Under the pieces are notes generated by a model, which searched no databases, had not been told where the DNA came from, and saw nothing but the letters and a program-made list of their open reading frames with translations. A program made the translations under genes and the position numbers. Positions 14,442 through 22,293 of a stretch of 25,636 nt of DNA are shown here, in pieces. The stretch is from a virus. The stretch is taken from IMG/VR virus record IMGVR_UViG_3300025426_000112, positions 1-25,636 of that record, one strand, 5' to 3'. The stretch's first letter is position 1. Each line of letters opens with the position of its first letter.

Positions 14442-14636
14442 TTACACTCCAAAAAAATGTTTGAAAAAGGTAGCGGCCACGCCTGGCCCAAGAAGGACCA
14501 TGACCATGACCCCATAAAGCAAATACTCTATTTTGGTCATGCGTTTGTCGCCCTCCTTCAGCATTTGAAAGATATGGTTGTATCTCTCAGTGCAGATGGC
14601 CTCGTGAACCGCTAGATCTTTTTCAACATCAGACAT
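14442..14636 (-). CDS. Small XhlA-like membrane protein, possible holin accessory
   Basis: A 64-residue protein. Residues 1-35 form a charged amphipathic helix (MSDVEKDLAVHEAICTERYN, then MLKEGDKRMTKIEYLL), followed by one C-terminal membrane segment at about 38-57. This layout is that of XhlA-like and related phage hemolysin or holin-accessory proteins, in which a coiled helix precedes a terminal anchor. GAGGG about eight bases before the ATG supports the start, which overlaps the previous stop by one base (TGATG). Its stop is in frame with the next gene, three codons before that gene's conserved N-terminus. It is a second holin candidate. Assignment rests on topology and a recalled family pattern. 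Confidence 0.65.
   Translation of the reverse strand: MSDVEKDLAVHEAICTERYNHIFQMLKEGDKRMTKIEYLLYGVMVMVLLGPGVAATFFKHFFGV
14447..14450 (-). promoter_or_regulatory. Shine-Dalgarno GGAG before a probable ATT start
   Basis: GGAG on the minus strand, preceded by a T-run, is followed by TGTAAGAA and then ATT at 14438-14436. The stop TAA of the upstream gene lies within that spacer and in the same frame as the downstream gene. No ATG, GTG or TTG occurs in frame at this distance. Confidence 0.5.
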
Positions 14637-14809
14637 CAGTCAAACCCTCTGAGCGTTTTAGCCAATGTTTTGCGCTTGGCCATTTTGGGTGAATCAGTGG
14701 ATTTGACAGCCAATTTCTTAGCTGGAATCTTCTGTCCTTCAGGGACGTGAAGGGCTTTCCGCAAAGAATTTGGCTTCTTAATCGCCTTCTGTATCCATTG
14801 CTCGCTCAT
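14636..14809 (-). CDS. Small basic conserved phage protein
   Basis: A 57-residue product starting MSEQWIQKAIKKPNSLRKAL and ending KTLRGFD, with about a quarter Lys and Arg. The sequence WIQKAIKKPNSLRKAL, then HVPEGQKIPAKKL, matches a recurrent small phage protein pattern (WI-x-KAI-x-x-PGALR-x-AL) often found in virion regions. Function is unknown; the charge and size suggest nucleic-acid or virion-associated binding. The start has an excellent GGAG five bases upstream. It overlaps the upstream stop by ATGA and the next start by one base, so it is firmly embedded in the operon. Confidence 0.75.
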   Translation of the reverse strand: MSEQWIQKAIKKPNSLRKALHVPEGQKIPAKKLAVKSTDSPKMAKRKTLAKTLRGFD

Positions 14810-15141
14810 GACTTCTCCTCTGGTTGCACCTCTGCTACTGACTCGGCAGGGGCCTCTTCGGTCACAACTGGCGCATCCACAACTGGAGCAGGATCAGAAG
14901 AAACAGGGGTATCACTATCAGTAACATTTTCAGTCTCCACAGGTTGTTCTACGGGTGCAGGAGTGGGTGCCACAAATGTAGGCTCAGGTATTGCCTCTCC
15001 AATTGGAGCGGGTGGTGCCACAACAGCAGGGGCGGGTTCAGCAAATTTTTGCTCCAAGTGATCGATGAATTTATGGATTTCATCTTGAGCTTCTGTTGAA
15101 AACTCTTTGAGATGTTCACGCAATTGTTTGACTAAAGACAT
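14806..15141 (-). CDS. Acidic Pro/Ala-rich small protein, unknown function
   Basis: A 111-residue protein. Residues 1-35 form a charged helix (LREHLKEFSTEAQDEIHKFI). The rest is a low-complexity acidic tail rich in Pro, Ala, Val and Glu (APPAPIGEAIPEP, APTPAPVEQPVE), most likely disordered. AAGGA six bases before the ATG supports the start. It is tightly linked to the next gene by ATGA. It is not recognised beyond a general likeness to small phage proteins with a helix and a Pro-rich tail. The similarly built 64-residue neighbour upstream may be related in kind. Confidence 0.65.
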   Translation of the reverse strand: MSLVKQLREHLKEFSTEAQDEIHKFIDHLEQKFAEPAPAVVAPPAPIGEAIPEPTFVAPTPAPVEQPVETENVTDSDTPVSSDPAPVVDAPVVTEEAPAESVAEVQPEEKS

Positions 15142-15150
15142 GATATTTCC

Positions 15151-15345
15151 TTATGGATTGGGGGTTTCGGATTCAGCAGGTGCGGATGCAGATGCTTGGG
15201 TAGGAACCTCAACGGGTTCAATGTAAACAGTTGATTGACCATGAATACCGTTGATCAAAGCAATCACTTCTTTCGCAGGTTTTTCACCTAGATAGTTGAG
15301 AATGTTGTTGACCAGTTCTAAAGGAAGTATGAGTTTATTGCTCAT
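15151..15345 (-). CDS. Small conserved phage protein (LPLELVNNILNYLG type)
   Basis: A 64-residue protein. Residues 5-35 carry LILPLELVNNILNYLGEKPA and EVIALINGIHGQ, a short two-helix pattern that I recognise from many phages, where it is a stand-alone domain of unknown role. The C-terminal half is a Pro/Ala/Ser-rich tail. GGAG seven bases before the ATG is strong. It overlaps the end of the cupin gene by 11 bases. Confidence 0.7.
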   Translation of the reverse strand: MSNKLILPLELVNNILNYLGEKPAKEVIALINGIHGQSTVYIEPVEVPTQASASAPAESETPNP

Positions 15346-15667
15346 TTGTTTGCTCCAAATATTGAATATCGTTGGGTGTACCGCCCATTGTTTTTAAAAC
15401 ATTGACGATTCTTGTGTTATCTTCAAGCGCCATGATCTCATGTGGTTGCTCGGCTGGGAAATCAATTACTTTCCCACATTCAAATTCAGACTCCCAGTCA
15501 TGGGAATATGCTTTAATTCGGCCTCTAGCCACAATTGTAATGTGAGCGTTGGTCTCATCGTGATTGTGTTTTGGCAGTATGTCACCCGACTTTTCAAAGT
15601 CATAAACTGTGCCATGAAGATCGCCAAATCTTCCGTCAAATGTAGTTGGAATTGGATTAGATGGCAT
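15335..15667 (-). CDS. Single-domain cupin protein
   Basis: The 110-residue product begins MPSNPIPTTFDGRFGDLHGT. It has the two cupin motifs: LPKHNHDETNAHITIVARG (His34, His36, His42) and, after one strand, GKVIDFPAEQPHEI (His76). The His set would hold a metal ion. ATG 15667 is preferred to ATG 15691 because AGGAAG lies about eight bases before it and the overlap with the previous gene drops from 35 to 11 bases. Stand-alone cupins occur in phage tail-fibre regions of this kind. Their substrate is unknown, and they may bind or modify a sugar or small metabolite. It could be an auxiliary metabolic gene or a fibre-associated protein. Confidence 0.75.
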   Translation of the reverse strand: MPSNPIPTTFDGRFGDLHGTVYDFEKSGDILPKHNHDETNAHITIVARGRIKAYSHDWESEFECGKVIDFPAEQPHEIMALEDNTRIVNVLKTMGGTPNDIQYLEQTNEQ

Positions 15668-15995
15668 TTGGTGTACTTCCTGATTTTGCATTTCGTGGAT
15701 TTATAGCAAGTTGTAGTTTTCTTTTATTTTCTGCTAACCCTTGCAATTCTTCAGTAGTAAAGTTATTTACAACCCATTGAGCCGTCCAAACTCCATTTAT
15801 CTGAATTGGCTGTGCCTCGCTTAAATATTGTGTTGAACCATCAAATGTTGGTGGCTCAGGTTCAAAAACTTCAGCAAATGTTGATGGGCACGGAAAATTT
15901 GGGTATGTTTGGTCTTCCCTTATTTCAGGATGCTCTAAACGAATGTTTCCTTCATAAAAAGGATATTGAAGTGTTGCAAGTCTTATGTACTTCAT
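15657..15995 (-). CDS. Fibre-accessory-like protein
   Basis: A 112-residue protein starting MKYIRLATLQYPFYEGNIRL, with FPCPSTFAEVF and PPTFDGSTQYLSEAQPI in the middle. INGVWTAQWVVNNFT follows, then a charged helix (TTEELQGLAENKRKLQLAIN). The order, N-terminal strands with YP and IR, a Pro-rich loop and G-x-W-x-x-x-W-x-V before a helix, resembles small proteins found after tail-fibre genes, including fibre assembly chaperones. It follows the AT-rich fibre by ATGA overlap. The role as chaperone or tip cap for that fibre is inferred from position. Confidence 0.55.
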   Translation of the reverse strand: MKYIRLATLQYPFYEGNIRLEHPEIREDQTYPNFPCPSTFAEVFEPEPPTFDGSTQYLSEAQPIQINGVWTAQWVVNNFTTEELQGLAENKRKLQLAINPRNAKSGSTPNAI

Positions 15996-17539
15996 ATCGT
16001 TACATACCCAGATGTTACAGTTTGTGATGTTAAACTAGCAGTGGAGGCATTACTCAAAGACCCACTAATACTTGAAAACTTATTACTTTGCCCAGTTGAA
16101 GCACTACCAACAGATGAGAGACTTATAGCTGAAGATGAATAGTTAAAGGTGTAAGTTCTCCCCGATCCTGTAGCATCATAAGTAACATTACCGCTTGTAT
16201 TGTGACTTCCATCAGTTGGCACAACGGCAAAAGTTGCGGCTCCATTTGTACCAGCGCCAGTGCCAGCAAATGTTCCAAATGTTATATATAAAGAACTACC
16301 ATTTATGTTTAAATTAAAAGGTGGTTGAAGAGAATTTCTATTAGCAGTACTACCTTGAAATAAAGTAAACGCTAAATTATTAACCCATTGAACTGTTCCA
16401 CTAGAATTTACTTTAATAATTAAAGCGCTTGGAGTACCAACGTTACTATTCATTGACCAATATACATTACCACTTCCATCAGTTGCAATAGCGGCACTAT
16501 TTCCCCAACTGCCGTTGTAGTACATATACATCCAATTCAAAGATAAAGATGATAATGTTAGAGAAATAATAAAATTTCTACCATTTCCGTCAGATGCCGC
16601 AACATATAAATTATTTGCATCCGTACACATAGACCAAATATATTGGATTGTTATGGCTCCATATGTTATCAACGTAGCAGTTGAAAATGTACCTGAAGAA
16701 CTAAATTTATGTATATAAAAACCATGTGGGTCAAAACCATGATTTAACAAAGAAACATAAAAATTGCTTGAACTGTCTGACGTTATAGCCTGACAATTCG
16801 AAGCTACATTTTGAGTCCCTAGACTTTGAAGTGTTGAAACAAGTGTTCCGCTTGAATTAAATATCCAAAATATAGCAGAATCATAAACATTACAAACACA
16901 ACAACCTGCTGGTGTAAAATAATATAATAATCCTGTTATTCCAGAATTACCATTAGATGCTATATTGTTTGAAAATATAGCTCCTTGAGAATAAGGACTT
17001 GGCAAACTAAAATATTTATTTATTGACCCCGTACTTGATAGAGTCCATGTATTTATATATCTTCCTGGATCAGCAATGCTTGTTGTTAATATTGTTGACC
17101 CAGATAAAGACAAGCCAGACCAACTCCCACCGCCAGAAAAATATTGTCCAATACCACTTACTTGGCCACGACCATAATAACTTGTCAATGTACCTGATGT
17201 GTTTATAACGGAAATATATTGTTGATGGTATCCACCTGATGAACTTGCATTCACTGTCCCAATATATAAATTCCCAGATGAATCAAGAGCAGAGCCCATT
17301 AAATTAAAATCACCATTTTGACTAATAATTATAGTTCCACCAATAAAATATGTTGCATTACTTTTACCGTAAAAATTGGTAGGCATTGTTATAGCGCCAC
17401 TTGCTACGCCAGCCAATGTTCTGACGTTTGTATCATTCAAACTGATTTGAGTTGTACCACCGCCTCCAAGCTCAACTTCAATTGATACGCCTGCAGTTGT
17501 TCCAGCTAAACTAATAGGCCCTGAAGAATTAAGCGTCAT
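15992..17539 (-). CDS. Variable fibre / receptor-binding protein with beta-propeller-like body
   Basis: A 515-residue protein. Residues 1-60 (MTLNSSGPISLAGTTAG, then EVELGGGGTTQISLNDTNVR and AITMPTNFYGKS) are a module found at the start of many phage surface proteins and probably bind it to the tail. The body repeats blades of the type DSSGNLYIG, SSSNFYVS, TDANNLYVAASDG and TDGSGNVYWS, with SSG-T linkers, which suggests a beta-propeller. A Cys cluster, AGCCVCNVYD, is odd for a virion protein. The C-terminus is Ser/Thr-rich. Local A+T is very high (16921-16980 has about 23% G+C). I moved the start from TTG 17572 to ATG 17539, where GGAAGAGAG precedes the known N-terminal module. It is the best receptor-binding candidate beside the long fibre. 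Confidence 0.65.
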   Translation of the reverse strand: MTLNSSGPISLAGTTAGVSIEVELGGGGTTQISLNDTNVRTLAGVASGAITMPTNFYGKSNATYFIGGTIIISQNGDFNLMGSALDSSGNLYIGTVNASSSGGYHQQYISVINTSGTLTSYYGRGQVSGIGQYFSGGGSWSGLSLSGSTILTTSIADPGRYINTWTLSSTGSINKYFSLPSPYSQGAIFSNNIASNGNSGITGLLYYFTPAGCCVCNVYDSAIFWIFNSSGTLVSTLQSLGTQNVASNCQAITSDSSSNFYVSLLNHGFDPHGFYIHKFSSSGTFSTATLITYGAITIQYIWSMCTDANNLYVAASDGNGRNFIISLTLSSLSLNWMYMYYNGSWGNSAAIATDGSGNVYWSMNSNVGTPSALIIKVNSSGTVQWVNNLAFTLFQGSTANRNSLQPPFNLNINGSSLYITFGTFAGTGAGTNGAATFAVVPTDGSHNTSGNVTYDATGSGRTYTFNYSSSAISLSSVGSASTGQSNKFSSISGSLSNASTASLTSQTVTSGYVTI

Positions 17540-17888
17540 GTGTTTCTCTCTTCCATTCAAGCATTTCAGCAACTACATCATTCATTGCTTTTGACAATAA
17601 TTCATAAAATTCTTCTGATTCAAAAACAGAATCAGGTACTTTGTGTGGATTACGCACAATTGTGTGTTTAAAAGATACCCCATTTTCAGAAATTACAATG
17701 GAGTCTCTATAAATATAAACAAATGTATCTTTTAAATCACCACGATTAAATTGAAATCCTAATGCAGTTTGATCCTCAGAATACCATTTTAAATATTCGT
17801 CTTTATCATCAGCCATAAAGATAATTTTATCCATGCCGTGATATGGGAAATTCATCGACTCTAATTCTGATGTTGAATCTTGTATCAT
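17529..17888 (-). CDS. Unknown small acidic protein in the fibre block
   Basis: A 119-residue protein, acidic and rich in aromatic residues. A central part (YIYRDSIVISENGVSFKHTI) looks like a beta hairpin pair, and the end (EFYELLSKAMNDVVAEMLEW) like an amphipathic helix. It has no signal peptide, membrane segment or motif I recognise. It overlaps the short fibre by ATGA and the next fibre by 11 bases, so it belongs to the fibre operon and shares the high A+T of its downstream neighbour. A fibre chaperone is possible from its position, but nothing in the sequence shows it. Confidence 0.55.
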   Translation of the reverse strand: MIQDSTSELESMNFPYHGMDKIIFMADDKDEYLKWYSEDQTALGFQFNRGDLKDTFVYIYRDSIVISENGVSFKHTIVRNPHKVPDSVFESEEFYELLSKAMNDVVAEMLEWKRETHDA

Positions 17889-18409
17889 GGTGTTCCGTAG
17901 GCTGTTACGTTTGCAATGGTCGTCATGTTACCACTGCTGTCAATACTAAATAGCGTTGTGCCGCCGTATTGGATGATAAGTTTACCGCCAGATTGTTGAA
18001 CTGTGAAGTTAGCAGTTGTCAGGCTTGTAACTGAACCTCCAAGAGTAATGTTACCCGTTGAAGTGACTGTACCCGTCAAAGTCAATCCATTGGCTGAACC
18101 TGTACCATTGACTTGAGTAACTCCGCTTGTTCCTGTGGCCGTCAATACTCCACCAGTAAAACTCAATCCTGTGCTGACAGTAACATTACTAAATCCGCCA
18201 GAACCGTTTCCATAAAGAATCGATGATCCAGTAGTTGCCGAGGTTGCGTTGCTGGCAATTTTAGCTATAGACGTTCCATTGTTATAAAACAAAATACCAT
18301 CAGCAATATTGATGGCCAATTCACCTACTTGCAAATTACCCGTTGTTGGCACATGGCCAGCAGTCGTCGAGTAGTAATGCTGTATTGGCGTAAAACCTGA
18401 CTGAGACAT
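17885..18409 (-). CDS. Short tail-fibre protein without S74 domain
   Basis: A 174-residue protein. Its start (FTPIQHYYSTTAGHVPTTGN, then QVGELAINIADGILFY) is a module at the N-terminus of many phage fibres. The remainder is a Gly/Thr/Ser beta shaft with repeats such as TGGVLTATGTSGVTQVNGTG. It ends in DSSGNMTTIANVTAYGTP. In the neighbouring long fibre the same NVTAY directly precedes the S74 motif, so this fibre stops where an S74 chaperone would begin. GGAG eight bases upstream supports the start, and the start overlaps the long fibre's stop by one base. It may be a shaft fragment or a partner fibre that trimerises with help from another protein. Confidence 0.7.
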   Translation of the reverse strand: MSQSGFTPIQHYYSTTAGHVPTTGNLQVGELAINIADGILFYNNGTSIAKIASNATSATTGSSILYGNGSGGFSNVTVSTGLSFTGGVLTATGTSGVTQVNGTGSANGLTLTGTVTSTGNITLGGSVTSLTTANFTVQQSGGKLIIQYGGTTLFSIDSSGNMTTIANVTAYGTP

Positions 18410-21400
18410 TATTTATTCTCCAATGCTTCGATGCGTTTCGCCAATTGATCTATGGCTCCAAAAGACAAGGTGCCGAGTTTCTCATAGTCAACAGCCAAAG
18501 AACCGTCTGGTCTTGTTCTGACAGCTCTTGAGAATACTCTCTCAACCATTTGAGCAATCACTCCAAAGTCGGATTTTCTTACAAAATAACCGTCTTCGCC
18601 ACCGTGTTCTCTAATATATTCATCTTTCCAATCGTACAGTTTTGAACCGATTGCACGAACAATCGACAAAGGATCAGGCACATCTAAGATGTTTTCTTTA
18701 AATTTGATGTCAGAAGAGTAGTAAGCCGTGACGTTGTTGGTCGCTCTGATTTCACCTGTAGTTCCAGAGGCGGCAGTTCCAACTCCAAATGATCCAAATT
18801 GGACGCTCGATGCGGTTCCAATAGACTGTGGAGTGGACAAGGTAACTGATCCAGTGGATGCCGAGACTGAGATTTGATTTGATGTCCCCGTTAAAGCGGT
18901 AACACCACCATTTGTCACGGTGACGCCACCAGTTGAACCGCTTACACTTATACCAGTTCCAGCCGACAGAGATGTGACGCCAGAGTTTGTAATTGTCACA
19001 GCTCCAGTAGCACCGCTCACTGAAATACCTGTACCAGCCACATTGGATGTCACGCCAGTGTTATTGATGGTCAGCGAACCTGCACCAACAGTTGTGCTGA
19101 TACCAGTTCCTGAGCTGACGCTGGCCACTGTATAGTTGGTTCCATTGCCAATCAACAATTGACCATTTGTAGGCGTTGTGGTCACTCCAGTACCACCGTT
19201 GGCCACACTCAAAGTACCAGCCAAGGTAACTGCGCCAGAAGTAGCTGTAGATGGTGTCAAACCAGTAGTACCAGCGCTAAATGTAGAAACACCGCTTGAG
19301 CTTGCTGACTGCCATGAGGCTGTTGTACCGTTGGAGGTCAATACATATCCGCTGGTACCAATTGCAAGCCTTGTGGCGCTGTTTGTGCCGTTTCCAATGA
19401 TCAAATCACCCGTCGATGTGATGGGAGACAAAGCATTGAATGCAGTTGATGCGGTTGTTTGGCCAGTACCACCATTGGCAATTGGCAAAGTGCCAGTCAC
19501 TCCAGTTGTCAATGAGACGTTGGTGATTGTGTTGTTTGAACCATTGATGGTTTTATTGGTCAGCGTTTCGCTACCAGCCAATGTGGCCAAAGTACCTGTT
19601 GTAGGCAATGTCAGCGATGTATTGGCGGTTGCAGTAAATGTCTGTGTATAAGTGCCTGCGTGGGTGACACTTCCTGCCATGGTCAGCGTGCTGGTACCAT
19701 TATTGACGCCAGTACCACCATTTGCACTGGGCAAAACTCCTGTGGCCTGATTAACAGGCACATTCGTAGCATTGGTCAACACAATTGCGCTTGGAGTTCC
19801 CAAAGCAGGAGTCACCAATGTTGGGCTGGTGGCCAAAACAATGCCTCCAGTACCCGTTACGGCTTGTCCAAGCGCCGTCTGAACGCCTGTTCCGAATGCT
19901 GTCAGGCCAGTACCACCAGCAGTAATTGGAAGCGTTCCAGTGGTCAATGCTGACGTTGATGTAGCATAAAGCGCACCGCCAGAAGTAAAGCTGGACAATC
20001 CAGTTCCACCGTATGTGGTGCCAACAATGCCAGAAGTGATCTGAGTGCCTGCAATTGCAATTGTCACGTTGGAGGCCGCAGTCAATTGACCTTGAGCATT
20101 TACTGTGAATGATCCAACAGCAGACGCTGTGCCGTAGCTATTTGCAGAAACAGCAGTATTTGAAATGCTGAATTGGGTACCAGTTAAGGTCAGTCCTGTG
20201 CCTGCGGAATAGGCTCCTGGTCCAGCAATCTGGGCAAAAACCAAAGGAGTTGTACCAATTGTGATTGGTGCATCAGTTGTTTGGACCCATTGAGTGGACG
20301 CATTAACGGTACCGCTAATGATGAACATGGTGTCGCCTGGGGCGACTTCGTTTGTTCCAGTACCAGTTTGGTCATAGTCAGTTGCGCGAGTCAACACCCA
20401 GCCAACAGAGCCTGAACCAACGCTTGTAACCGTGTAAATACCGTTATATTGGCCAGAAGTCTCATTTTTAACCAAAATCCTTTGTCCAACAGTTGGATTT
20501 GCACCATCAATTGCTAATGTAGCAAATGGGCTGGTCTTGGTAATTGTTGCGCCAACTCCTGAACTACCGTTGTTGTAGGTCACAGTTCCCAAGTCAGCGG
20601 TCGTCGCATATTCACAAGCCGCATGGTAGTTCACGTTAGAAACTGCGGCGTCAACGTACTGCTTTGTGGCCAGTTGGAGAGCTGTAGTTGGGTCTTGTGT
20701 CACTGCAACTGATGTCAATCCAGCCACTGTTGATGCTGTTGCACCAAGTGATACAGCAGTTGTACCAAGTGTGATTGAGCTGTTGGTCAACGAACTGTTG
20801 CCAATATTGGTCAAAGTATTGGTTGAACCGCTGATTGACTTGTTTGTCAATGTATCGGTTGTTGCTCTACCAACCAAAGTGTCAGTGCTTGTAGGAAGAG
20901 TCAGTGTTCCGCCATTTGTAATGGTAGATATAACTGGCGATGTCAGTGTCTTATTGGACAGCGTTTGTGTGCCAGTCAAAGTGACCACAGAGCTGTCAAT
21001 TGCAATCGTCACAGGAGTTGAGCCGTTATAGCTTGATCCTGTCAACCCTGTACCAATTGTCAATGCATTTGTTGCTGTTGCAGTAACTGTTGCGGATGCA
21101 CCCAAACTCACAACGGTGCCATTGATGGTCACTGAGCTATTAGTCAATCCTGCATTCGGAATGGTTGAAACAGCGGTAAATGCGCTTGAACCGTTTCCAA
21201 CCAAATATCCAGTAAGAGTTGTGGCTCCAGTTCCACCATTGCCAACATTCAAAGTACCGCTCAGAACCACGTTTCCACTTGTTGGAGTTGTGGGGCTGAG
21301 TCCAGTTGTTCCTCCGCTAAATGAAGAGACGCCACCAGAAACTGAGAATGTTCTCCAAGTACCGCTTGAATAACCTTCAAAAGCAGAATTGTCCGTATTG

Positions 21401-22290
21401 AAACGGAACATACCATTTGATGCTACGCCTTGCTGTGCAGTGGTTCCAGATGGCACAGTAACCGCTTGGGTTCCAGGCAATACTGGATTATTAGCAATTG
21501 AAAGAACTGGCGTCGTTGTTGAGTTAACAACATTGATTTGGCCCGATGTACCAGCTACAGAAGTAACTGTACCGTCACCAACACCCAAATTGGCCCAAGA
21601 GCTGTTTTGGTAGCCCTCAAAGCGTGATGTAGTGGTGTTATAGCGAATGACACCATTCGTGCTGATTCTGTTACCAGTTGCACCTACGGGCACTTGTACG
21701 CCGCCAGTGCCTGGCAAAACTGGATTGTTGGCAATTGCAATTGTTGGACTACCGCTTGATGCATCAGCACTTGAAACTGAAATTTGATTTGATGTTCCAG
21801 CCAATGAAGTCTGGCTGACAGTGGTTCCATTGATAGTAACCAAACCAACACCAGAAGTTGAGGCAAAGTTGGCCAACACACCTGAAATTGAAATTGTTGG
21901 GTTACCAGCAACACCGTTTCCATTTGTGATTGCAATACCATTTCCAGATACTGCAATGGTCCTGTTCACCAATGTTGAGCCGCTGGATTTGACTTGGAAA
22001 CCGTTACCAGAGACTTCGAGCTGGCCACTAATTCCATTCAATCCAAGGACCAAGTTTTGGCCTGCACCGCCGTCAGTAATACCAATACCAACTGAAGATG
22101 CAAGGTAGCGACTGTTGCCAAGAGCAGGAGTCGATGTTGCTGTTAAAAATGAATATCCAGACAGGTTTGTTGCACTTGCAATCTGACCTGTTGTTGTCTG
22201 TACAGTCACTCCGTTTTGGACGACTGGGACCGCCTCTGTGCCAGTCAGTGCAGAGGCTGTTGGGAGTTGGGTTATCTGTACGTTTGCCAT
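18409..22290 (-). CDS. Long tail fibre with C-terminal S74 intramolecular chaperone
   Basis: A 1293-residue protein and the largest gene here. The N-terminus (VQITQLPTASALTGTEAVPV) is a common virion-binding opening of phage fibres. A very long shaft follows, made of Thr/Ser/Gly beta repeats with recurring cores LSVANGGTG, TLTNKTI and LVTPALGTP. One domain near 560-700 carries VGQRILVKNETSGQYNGIYT, a module shared by many fibres. Three 23-25-residue repeats (GTGISVSGATG type) lie just before the end. Residues 1192-1293 are an S74 peptidase or chaperone domain: SSDIKFKENI (catalytic Ser1193, Lys1198), FGVIAQMVE and a final LE-rich helix. Family knowledge says the domain trimerises the fibre and then cleaves itself off before this Ser. 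The trimer would reach the host surface. Confidence 0.85.
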   Translation of the reverse strand: MANVQITQLPTASALTGTEAVPVVQNGVTVQTTTGQIASATNLSGYSFLTATSTPALGNSRYLASSVGIGITDGGAGQNLVLGLNGISGQLEVSGNGFQVKSSGSTLVNRTIAVSGNGIAITNGNGVAGNPTISISGVLANFASTSGVGLVTINGTTVSQTSLAGTSNQISVSSADASSGSPTIAIANNPVLPGTGGVQVPVGATGNRISTNGVIRYNTTTSRFEGYQNSSWANLGVGDGTVTSVAGTSGQINVVNSTTTPVLSIANNPVLPGTQAVTVPSGTTAQQGVASNGMFRFNTDNSAFEGYSSGTWRTFSVSGGVSSFSGGTTGLSPTTPTSGNVVLSGTLNVGNGGTGATTLTGYLVGNGSSAFTAVSTIPNAGLTNSSVTINGTVVSLGASATVTATATNALTIGTGLTGSSYNGSTPVTIAIDSSVVTLTGTQTLSNKTLTSPVISTITNGGTLTLPTSTDTLVGRATTDTLTNKSISGSTNTLTNIGNSSLTNSSITLGTTAVSLGATASTVAGLTSVAVTQDPTTALQLATKQYVDAAVSNVNYHAACEYATTADLGTVTYNNGSSGVGATITKTSPFATLAIDGANPTVGQRILVKNETSGQYNGIYTVTSVGSGSVGWVLTRATDYDQTGTGTNEVAPGDTMFIISGTVNASTQWVQTTDAPITIGTTPLVFAQIAGPGAYSAGTGLTLTGTQFSISNTAVSANSYGTASAVGSFTVNAQGQLTAASNVTIAIAGTQITSGIVGTTYGGTGLSSFTSGGALYATSTSALTTGTLPITAGGTGLTAFGTGVQTALGQAVTGTGGIVLATSPTLVTPALGTPSAIVLTNATNVPVNQATGVLPSANGGTGVNNGTSTLTMAGSVTHAGTYTQTFTATANTSLTLPTTGTLATLAGSETLTNKTINGSNNTITNVSLTTGVTGTLPIANGGTGQTTASTAFNALSPITSTGDLIIGNGTNSATRLAIGTSGYVLTSNGTTASWQSASSSGVSTFSAGTTGLTPSTATSGAVTLAGTLSVANGGTGVTTTPTNGQLLIGNGTNYTVASVSSGTGISTTVGAGSLTINNTGVTSNVAGTGISVSGATGAVTITNSGVTSLSAGTGISVSGSTGGVTVTNGGVTALTGTSNQISVSASTGSVTLSTPQSIGTASSVQFGSFGVGTAASGTTGEIRATNNVTAYYSSDIKFKENILDVPDPLSIVRAIGSKLYDWKDEYIREHGGEDGYFVRKSDFGVIAQMVERVFSRAVRTRPDGSLAVDYEKLGTLSFGAIDQLAKRIEALENK

Positions 22291-22293
22291 GTT

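Noticed and set aside
15668-15691. Upstream ATG for the cupin
   Set aside because: It has no ribosome site and gives a longer overlap. The DGRFGDLHG opening follows naturally from ATG 15667.
18920-21613. Series of plus-strand open frames rich in Pro and Val opposite the long fibre
   Set aside because: They mirror the Thr/Gly/Ser-rich repeats of the fibre on the other strand, have no ribosome sites and are interrupted by stops in a random way.
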